From Bacteroidota bacterium (lineage in GTDB: Bacteria > Bacteroidota > Bacteroidia > Chitinophagales > BACL12), in contig JADKAC010000002.1 in assembly GCA_016715425.1 (NCBI GenBank), positions 178,501 through 242,500 of the forward strand: a stretch of DNA of 64,000 nt, in the 5' to 3' direction. This document shows, in pieces, positions 56,279 to 64,000 of this stretch. The position numbers and the translations under genes are program-made. How positions within the stretch are numbered: the stretch's first letter is position 1; every line of letters begins with the position of its first letter. The notes under the pieces are model-generated. The model was not told where the DNA came from, searched no databases, and worked only from the letters and a program-made list of their open reading frames with translations.

Positions 56279-58023
56279 CTGCCGTCAAACTGTCTAAAAA
56301 CTACCCACACATTTTTGTTGAATAGTAACTTCAATTTATAAGTTATGATTTGCAATTTTATATATGCAATACATACAAGGAACAAATAGGAATCAGGCCG
56401 TATTGTTTAATGAAAGTTTAGATCAAATTATCAGCTTTGATAATGAAGTTCGTTTAATTGATTTATTTGCAGAGAGCATTATAATAGAAGATTTTGGTTT
56501 CGTGCAGAAACTAAATACTGAAGGTCGCCCTGCATACAATCCAAAGGATTTGCTTAAACTTTTATTTACGGTTATCTCAACAGCATGCGCTCATCAAGAG
56601 TGTTGGAAAAGAGTGCAGACGCAACATCGAAGTAATGTGGCTTATGAAACAACTTGTGCCAGATCATAATACAATTTCAAACTTCCGCAGAGATAATGAA
56701 AAAGCTATTCGCAAAGTTTTCAGATACACCGTAAGCATTGCAAAAGAATTTGATTTAATCGGCGGTAAATTAATTGCCGGCGACAGCACAAAACTGCGTG
56801 CTCAAAACAGTAAGAAAAACAATTTCAACCAAAAGAAAATTGAACGCCATCTGCAATACATAGATAACAAACTTGCTGAATATACAGATGCGCTTCGTCA
56901 GGCTGATGATGATAAAGATGATGTACAACAAGAGAATCAAAAAATAATAGAACAACAAATTTCAAAACACGAAAACAGAAAAGAATTTTATCATGCACTT
57001 ACCGATCAATTAAAACAAACTGGCGAGCTACAAATATCGCTGAGCGACCCCGACAGCCGGCAGATGATTACCCGTAATGACATCATAGAAGTTGCTTACA
57101 ATGTGCAGACAACAGTGGATGCTAAAAACAAATTAATTATTGATTATAAAGTCACCAACACTAATGACAATAAAGCGATGGGTGGTATGCTGCGCAGGGC
57201 GAAAACAATTTTAAAAACAAATGATATTACAGCACTGTATGATAAAGGATATCACGCCGGTAGCGAATTAAAAACAGCTTGTGAAATGGGTATTGAAACA
57301 CTCGTGGCTATACCTGATAAATCTTCCGCATCTATGATTCCAGAACCTGCATACAATGTTTCAGAATTTATCTACGACGCAGTACAACATACTTACACTT
57401 GTCCGCAAAATCAAGTACTAAAAACAAACGGCAACTGGTATAAAAAGACAGAAATGCACGGGGCAGAAAGCACACCGAACCTATACTTATGCAGCGCTTT
57501 AAAACTACGGCATGCAATGAATGTCCTGCATTAAATAACTGCACAAAAATACAGGAAGTAGAGGTCGTGTAATAGAAAGAAGTGAATATCAAAATTATGT
57601 TGATCAAAATAAAATTAATATCCAGAACAATGCAGGTTTATATCGCAAACGGCAAGAAATAGTAGAGCACCCATATGGCATAATAAAAAGGCAATGGGGC
57701 TTCTATTACATCACTACTAAGCGGGGAATTAAACGGGCAAGTGCTGATGTAGGACTTATGCTCATCGCATTTAATTTACGCAGGTTATTTAATATAATTG
57801 ATAAGAAAGAATTGTTTAGATACTTAATGAAGAAACTCATTTTATTATTTGCACCTCTGCAAACGAATTTAGCTTCGATATACCGAATTATTTTTTTCAG
57901 CACAGAAATTATTTTTATAAAAAATCATTTCAATAAACTGATTAAATCACATTTAATAAGTTATAGAAAACCGGAATTAGTATTTTTAAAATTTAACGGA
58001 GGTTTTTAGACGGACTGCCGTCA
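56279..58023 (+). mobile_element. IS1182-family insertion sequence with 9-bp target duplication
   Basis: The element runs about 56288-58014 (roughly 1.73 kb, normal for IS1182). Terminal inverted repeats share CTGTCTAAAAAC (56290-56301) and, as reverse complement, CCGTCTAAAAAC (58002-58013). The direct repeat CTGCCGTCA flanks it at 56279-56287 and 58015-58023. Removing the element and one repeat copy restores GCCTGCCTG-CCGT-CAGGCAGGC, a perfect 9-bp hairpin, which is strong support for these ends. Confidence 0.85.
56364..58009 (+). pseudogene. IS1182-family transposase, four single-base frameshifts
   Basis: Pieces in successive frames join into one DDE transposase: MQYIQGTNRNQAVLFNESLD at the start, GRPAYNPKDLLKL, FIYGYLNSMRSSRVLEK, then ECRRNIEVMWLMKQLVPDHN and the catalytic part with LIAGDSTKLRAQNSKK (first Asp) and DKGYHAGSEL (second Asp), later RFKTTACNECPAL and QEIVEHPYGIIKRQWGF (last Glu). 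Frame breaks at about 56560 (T-run), 56605 (A-run), about 57470 (probably GGGG) and 57548 (A-run); each is one base short. It is either a decayed copy or a sequence with homopolymer errors; the latter fits the neighbouring gene. Confidence 0.85.
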
Positions 58024-58235
58024 GGCAGGCTTTTATACAGCCTTGAATTTTTTGTTACTTTTTGCTTCAAGGCAAAAAGTAAAGAAATAATTAAATCATT
58101 TAAAAATCCGTGTTATCCGTGTAATCTATTTAATCCCTGCCTGCCGGCAGGCAGGCGTGATTCAGACAATTCCACGATTAAACAATTCAACAATTACCCT
58201 CAGCCATCGCCTTCGCCTTAAGCCATCGCTTCCCC
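58024..58235. repeat. Hairpin-rich intergenic segment downstream of the IS
   Basis: Contains an 11-bp perfect hairpin TTACTTTTTGC-TTCAAG-GCAAAAAGTAA (58055-58082), the phrase ATCCGTGTTATCCGTGTAATC, and the 20-base perfect palindrome CCTGCCTGCCGGCAGGCAGG (58136-58155), a relative of the IS target hairpin. No gene is seen. Confidence 0.7.
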
Positions 58236-59141
58236 TCAATAATTCACCACCGAAAACCCATACCCAACCCCATCCTCATCCACCACCTGCACAAAAAACA
58301 ACCCTTTCGTAAAAGCACTATAATTAAAACTGTAACTCTTTTCATAAGAACTAGCACTAAATAATTTACTTCCATTTAAACCATACACCTCAATGCGAAT
58401 CCACCCATCACTGTTATTTTGAATTTGTAATATTCTATTATTTGTTTGATTAATAAATTCAATATCTGAATTTGCATTAGAATTAATGCTCAACAAATCA
58501 TCGAATGCAACATGCAGCGTAAACTTGAAAATATATTCTTCCGTTGCGCAAAACGAACTATTATATTCCGGTGGTTGAATACCTACATAAATAATAGGTA
58601 CTTTTATAGATAAGCCTCCGGCTTCGAAATCGCAGAAACTACTATTAGAAGACAAACAGAATCCATCTCCATCAATACCCCCTATATATCCTGTAGTTGT
58701 TCTTATAAATGCATAATTCAAAAAATACTGCCCATCACTATAATTAAACTGCGCAGTATCCCAGCAGAGAAACAATAATGAATCATACGGCGGATTTATA
58801 TCCTCACCATCAAACGTATCCGCTTTCACAAACACATCCCAGGTAACCTCAGGAGAAAAAGCTTTAATATCCCTCCGCATATTAGCAGCACAAGTATTAC
58901 TATCCGCTTGCACCTGCCCATTTTGCAAACGCATTGCCAGCGGATAATTGAAAGCAGAATCCATTACATCCCATTCAGAATCAAAACCATTCGTAGCATC
59001 ATAATCCACCCCAAACCATATCGTATCCGTATTCCCATTCCATGTTTGATCCACTAATAAATACGCCTCCCAATCCGGAGATTGAGCTACTAAAACCAGT
59101 TGCCCAAACAATAAAATAAATATTCCAAACACACTTTTCAT
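58236..59141 (-). CDS. Small secreted protein with type A-like T9SS C-terminus
   Basis: 301 residues with a signal peptide (1-19, ending in LVLVAQ). The body is beta-rich and Asp-rich (WNGNTDTIWFGVDYDATNGFD, DGEDINPPYDSL) with four or more cysteines (FCLSSNSSFC). The last 65 residues (NRILQIQNNSDGW, IRIEVYGLNG, SKLF, TKGLFFVQVV, GYGFSVVNY) follow the layout of a type A sorting domain but lack the final basic KIVK-type residues. Function unknown. Downstream of it (lower coordinates) is hairpin-rich DNA; upstream is the heptanucleotide array. Confidence 0.65.
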   Translation of the reverse strand: MKSVFGIFILLFGQLVLVAQSPDWEAYLLVDQTWNGNTDTIWFGVDYDATNGFDSEWDVMDSAFNYPLAMRLQNGQVQADSNTCAANMRRDIKAFSPEVTWDVFVKADTFDGEDINPPYDSLLFLCWDTAQFNYSDGQYFLNYAFIRTTTGYIGGIDGDGFCLSSNSSFCDFEAGGLSIKVPIIYVGIQPPEYNSSFCATEEYIFKFTLHVAFDDLLSINSNANSDIEFINQTNNRILQIQNNSDGWIRIEVYGLNGSKLFSASSYEKSYSFNYSAFTKGLFFVQVVDEDGVGYGFSVVNY

Positions 59142-59240
59142 TCACTTTAATTTAATGCTTTTTTAGCTACACAATTCTACAATTTTAAAACTAAACCACC
59201 TTAAAAACCACCACCTGTCCCACCTCGTCCCAAACTGTCC

Positions 59241-59669
59241 CTGCCCTCTGCCCTCTGCCCTTTGCCCTCTGCCCTCTGCCCTCTGCCCTCTGCCCTTTGC
59301 CCTCTGCCCTTCGAATTTCCAATCCTACAATCCTATAATCCTACAAATATAGTACCCTTCGCCCTCTGCCCTCTGCCCTCTGCCCTCTGCCCTTCGCCCT
59401 CTGCCCTTTGCCCTCTGCTTTTCTCGCCATCAGCCATCGCCATCGCTTTTTTTACCCTTTGCCCTCTGCCCTCTGCCCTCTGCCCTCTGCCCTCTGCCCT
59501 CTGCCCTCTGCCCTTCGCCCTCTGCTTTTCTCGCCATCAGCCATCGCCATCGCTTTTTTTACCCTTTGCCCTCTGCCTTCTGCCCTTTGCCCTCTGCCCT
59601 TTGCCCTTTGCCCTTTGCCCTTTGCCCTTTGCCCTCTGCCCTTCGCCCTTCGCCCTCTGCCCTACGCCC
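59241..59669. repeat. Heptanucleotide array CCCTYTG with nested 107-bp duplication
   Basis: Four blocks (59241-59312, 59355-59418, 59455-59524, 59562-59669) of the 7-bp unit CCCTCTG, CCCTTTG or CCCTTCG. Between the blocks the phrase GCTTTTCTCGCCATCAGCC with its flank occurs twice, at 59417 and 59524, 107 bp apart. Reading frames here (ALCPLPS-type) are by-products of the period and not genes. Confidence 0.88.
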
Positions 59670-60572
59670 TCACCCCACCCCCTCCATCCCCACTTCCACC
59701 CTCGTCATCACTCCCGCCGTCACATAAAAAGTCACCTGCTTATCCAAATAACCCGGCCTGTTAAAACTCGCAGTATAAGTCCCCGACTTCAAAAATTGAA
59801 TCTGACAATTACCCTTACCCGTAGTTCGTTTTTTAATATCACCTGGCATCACCACTATATTCACCAGCCCCAATGCCGTACCACCAGCCGCCTCCACCAC
59901 ATGAAACCGAACAGCAATTGTCCGCTTCCCCGCATCAAAAATCACCCTATTATTAAAATATGCCAACACAAAATTCGGCGCACTCTCAGTATATGTCCTC
60001 ACCAGCATATCCAGCACATTCTCTAACAACCTCATCGCCGCCAAAATCTCACTATTCAGCCCACTTGTATTTGTCTTTCTCGCACTAATCAAATTCTTTG
60101 GCCTCTCAATCCCTTGCATATATGCCGTTCTGGCCGTTCCCAGCGCAGCAATATCCGCCCCACTCACATTATAATCAGCCACCGCAGCCGCATTCGCATT
60201 CCCAAGATTAAAAATCGACAATGCCACATCACCCAGCAAAGTATCCTGCAATCTCACAAGCTTCGTTTTCGTCATCATTGCCTGTCCCGCCAACGTCCAA
60301 TCCCCGGTAGCATTTCCCAGCGCACTAAGCCCATCCGCCACCATTTTAGTTTTAGCCACCAGCACATTTCGCTTTATCAACTTATTCCCCGAAGCACCCT
60401 TCGTATCCTGCTGCTGCCCCAAACTATACACATCTATCTGATCAATATGCGCAGTCAGTGCATTCACCGCATTCGTCATCCCCACACTACCCGTCCAAAC
60501 CGCAATTTCCGTATTCAGATAGTCCCTCACTGCAATCAACATACTTCTTTTAGCCTCTTGTTGCTTATTCAT
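59670..60572 (-). CDS. Hypothetical protein with C-terminal carboxypeptidase-regulatory-like domain
   Basis: 300 residues from ATG 60572 (MNKQQEAKRSMLIAVRDYLN); the frame is open 30 codons further back, but that part is hydrophobic, unlike the rest, and outside the conserved start. The N-terminal 220 residues are all-helical and rich in Ala, Leu and Asn (NLGNANAAAVADYNV). The last 80 form a beta domain with GLVNIVVMPGDIKK, SGTYTASFNRPGYLDKQVTFYV, as in carboxypeptidase-regulatory folds. No signal peptide is seen, so it may be cytosolic. The TGA stop lies inside the last heptamer of the neighbouring array. I recall similar proteins in this phylum without known function. Codon use is richer in C at third positions than in its neighbours. 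Confidence 0.65.
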   Translation of the reverse strand: MNKQQEAKRSMLIAVRDYLNTEIAVWTGSVGMTNAVNALTAHIDQIDVYSLGQQQDTKGASGNKLIKRNVLVAKTKMVADGLSALGNATGDWTLAGQAMMTKTKLVRLQDTLLGDVALSIFNLGNANAAAVADYNVSGADIAALGTARTAYMQGIERPKNLISARKTNTSGLNSEILAAMRLLENVLDMLVRTYTESAPNFVLAYFNNRVIFDAGKRTIAVRFHVVEAAGGTALGLVNIVVMPGDIKKRTTGKGNCQIQFLKSGTYTASFNRPGYLDKQVTFYVTAGVMTRVEVGMEGVG

Positions 60573-60640
60573 AATTAAATTTATTTTAAAATGAACAATT
60601 AATACCCCTCCCCAAAACCACAAAATAAAGATTGCATTCT

Positions 60641-60738
60641 CAGCCGAGCCACTTGAAAACAACTCTTTATAAATAAATTAAGTTATTCCAGTCTCAGCCG
60701 AGTCAATTCCAGTCTCAGCGAGTCACTTGAAAAGGACT
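60641..60738. repeat. Short repeats CAGCCGAG and a 21-bp direct repeat
   Basis: ATTCCAGTCTCAGC(C)GAGTCA occurs at 60685 and 60706, 21 bp apart, and CAGC(C)GAGYCACTTGAAAA occurs at 60641 and near 60714. It lies upstream of the hypothetical gene and leads towards the 21-bp array. Confidence 0.65.
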
Positions 60739-60840
60739 CGGCGTAAAACTAAATTAAGTCTTTTTCCCACATAATATCAATTTTGCAGCATTAACAGGCC
60801 TTCCAGCCCCCTCTCTCTGCAACTTTGAAAGCATTAACCT

Positions 60841-61302
60841 CAATTGCTTAACCATAATCCTCAATTGCTTAACTACAAACTTCAATTGCTTTACATCAAT
60901 CTTTAATTGCTTAATAACAATCTTTAATTGCTTAATAACAATCATTAATTGTTTGTCAATAACCCTCTATTGCTTTAATGCAGAACGCATTTGTTTCGAT
61001 GTAAAACACAATTGTTTTGGTGTAATGATCAATTGCTGTAATGTAAAACACAATTGCTTTGGTGCAATGATCAATCGCTTAAATGCAGAACCTAATTATT
61101 TTGATGAAATATTCAATTGCTTTAATGTAAAACACAATTGCTTTGGTGCAATGATCAATCACTTAAATGCATGACTCTATTTCTTTGATGCAATGATTAA
61201 TTGCAATCATTAAAAACGCATTTACTTTAATCCCTGAATAAAATACTTTAAAGTAAAATTCATTCCTTCAAATGCAGAACGCATTTCTTTCAAGATAAAA
61301 TA
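60841..61302. repeat. Strict 21-bp minisatellite with CAATTGCTT core (about 22 units)
   Basis: The core CAATTGCTT, or a one- or two-base variant (TAATTGCTT, CATTTGTTT, CAATCGCTT), starts at 60841 and then every 21 bases (60862, 60883, 60904, 60925, 60946, 60967, 60988, 61009, 61030, 61051, 61072 and on) up to 61282 without a slip. The other 12 bases of the unit are looser, with alternating ATGCAGAAC, TGTAAAACA and TGCAATGAT themes. Frames through it break at stops. Confidence 0.9.
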
Positions 61303-61457
61303 CCAATAAACCCTTTCCATAACCCCAATCACTAACCCAAAACTCCATCCACCGCCAACAACATTGTCTCAACAGTCTCAATAGTCCCAAACTGGCCCTT
61401 CACCCAACTCCCTATACCTTTATCTCCATCAGCCATCGCCATCGCTTTTTCCGCCTA

Positions 61458-61830
61458 CACGATTACACGATTCGACAGTTCGACAACATTTCAATTCTAC
61501 AATTCTCCAATTCTACAATTCTCCAGTTCTACGAATATACAAAACAAACCCTTCGCCCTTTCCCCTGCACCCATCGCCATCGCTTTTTTTACGAATACAC
61601 GATTACACGATTCGACAGTTCGACAACATTTCAATTCTACAATTCTCCAATTCTACAATTCTCCAGTTCTACGAATATACAAAACAAACCCTTCGCCCTT
61701 TCCCCTGCGCCCATCGCCATCGCTTTTTTTACGAATACACGATTACACGATTCGACAGTTCGACAACATTTCAATTCTACAATTCTCCAGTTCTCCAGTT
61801 CTACGATTCTACAAAACAAGCCCTTCGCCC
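61458..61830. repeat. 140-bp tandem repeat (about 2.7 units)
   Basis: CACGATTACACGATTCGACAG begins at 61458, 61598 and 61738, exactly 140 bp apart. Each unit holds AATTCTAC/AATTCTCC 8-bp repeats, the phrase AACAAACCCTTCGCCC and CCCATCGCCATCGC. The last phrase also occurs in the heptanucleotide region (CAGCCATCGCCATCGC). Confidence 0.88.
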
Positions 61831-61859
61831 TCTGCCCACTGCCCTCCAAATAACCCCCC

Positions 61860-61886
61860 AAAAAAACCCCAGCATTTCTGCTGGGG
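61860..61886 (-). terminator. Rho-independent terminator of the rRNA operon
   Basis: CCCCAGCA-GAAA-TGCTGGGG, a perfect 8-bp stem on the minus strand, followed by seven T residues (plus-strand A-run 61860-61866). It is a few bases beyond the 3' end of 5S rRNA. Confidence 0.9.
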
Positions 61887-61893
61887 TTATAAA

Positions 61894-62003
<110 letters not shown>

Positions 62004-62078
62004 GACTCTTTATCACGACTAACGTGATGTAAATAAAATTGACAATAAAGTTTGAGTGTAATTAGTAAAAAGAAAAAT

Positions 62079-64000
<1,922 letters not shown>

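Noticed and set aside
59262..60026. Long Pro/Leu/Cys-rich frame on the plus strand (ALCPLPS repeats), also 59408-59764
   Set aside because: It is a by-product of the 7-bp period, which keeps all three frames open; it also runs antisense into the hypothetical gene.
60754..60945. Minus-strand 63-residue frame with VKQLK heptads, and a plus-strand frame at 60953-61174
   Set aside because: The 21-bp period yields 7-residue repeats automatically. Frames are broken by stops in neighbouring units and there is no start context or conserved domain.
60841..61830. CRISPR array
   Set aside because: The repeats are contiguous or have 12-base variable parts, not 25-40 base unique spacers, and no cas gene is present.

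Overview
The window reads as a chromosomal segment of an AT-rich member of the Bacteroidota, probably from the Saprospiria/Chitinophagia side of the phylum (the class is a guess). The evidence is a PorV-family protein, PorP/SprF, a PorE-like OmpA protein, many secreted proteins with type A or type B type IX secretion (T9SS) sorting domains, a SusC-like TonB receptor, the rpmF-fabH-efp-accB-accC gene order, and repeated TAnnTTTG promoter boxes, the typical -7 element of this phylum. The rRNA genes at the right end are also of this kind.

Layout. 0-1 kb: tail of ruvC, a HIT hydrolase and greA. 1.1-9.9 kb: a three-gene surface operon (TonB receptor, 1282-residue secreted protein, PorV-like barrel) closed by a strong terminator. 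9.9-18.2 kb: housekeeping genes rsmA, a 2-hydroxyacid dehydrogenase, pdxA, a DUF177-rpmF-fabH-efp-accB-accC run, and convergent purC. The accC/purC junction (17.05-17.21 kb) is homopolymer noise that looks like an assembly artefact. 18.2-21.2 kb: a propeller-bearing membrane protein and a DUF423 protein. 21.5-29.5 kb: a four-gene T9SS operon of two paralogous type B cargo proteins, PorP/SprF and an OmpA/PorE-like protein with an extra C-terminal domain. 29.6-45.1 kb: lgt-mtaB, a cyclase-family hydrolase, a glycosyltransferase, a LamG T9SS cargo, a flippase, ssb, a zinc-ribbon protein, a type A cargo, a TnpA-like gene inside REP-like palindromes, a transglutaminase-like protein, an FkbM methyltransferase and yifB. 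45.5-55.8 kb: one giant PKD-repeat type B adhesin-like gene (about 3,440 residues if repaired) with an almost identical 513-bp repeat array. 56.3-58.0 kb: an IS1182-family element inserted in a hairpin repeat. 58.2-61.9 kb: two small genes in a zone of minisatellites (periods 7, 21, 107 and 140 bp). 61.9-64.0 kb: 5S and the 3' two thirds of 23S rRNA on the minus strand.

How the genes fit together. Much of the accessory content concerns the cell surface: T9SS cargo, their outer-membrane partners (PorP/SprF, PorV-like, OmpA/PorE-like), lipoprotein maturation (Lgt), and polysaccharide synthesis or export (glycosyltransferase, flippase, FkbM). The points most worth a second look are a retropepsin-like fold without its catalytic Asp fused to the OmpA protein, the 513-bp array, a 21-bp array phased at two helical turns for about 460 bp, and an IS insertion whose target can be rebuilt as a perfect hairpin. 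Seven single-base frameshifts, all in the same direction, cluster between 45.5 and 57.6 kb and are most simply read as sequence errors.
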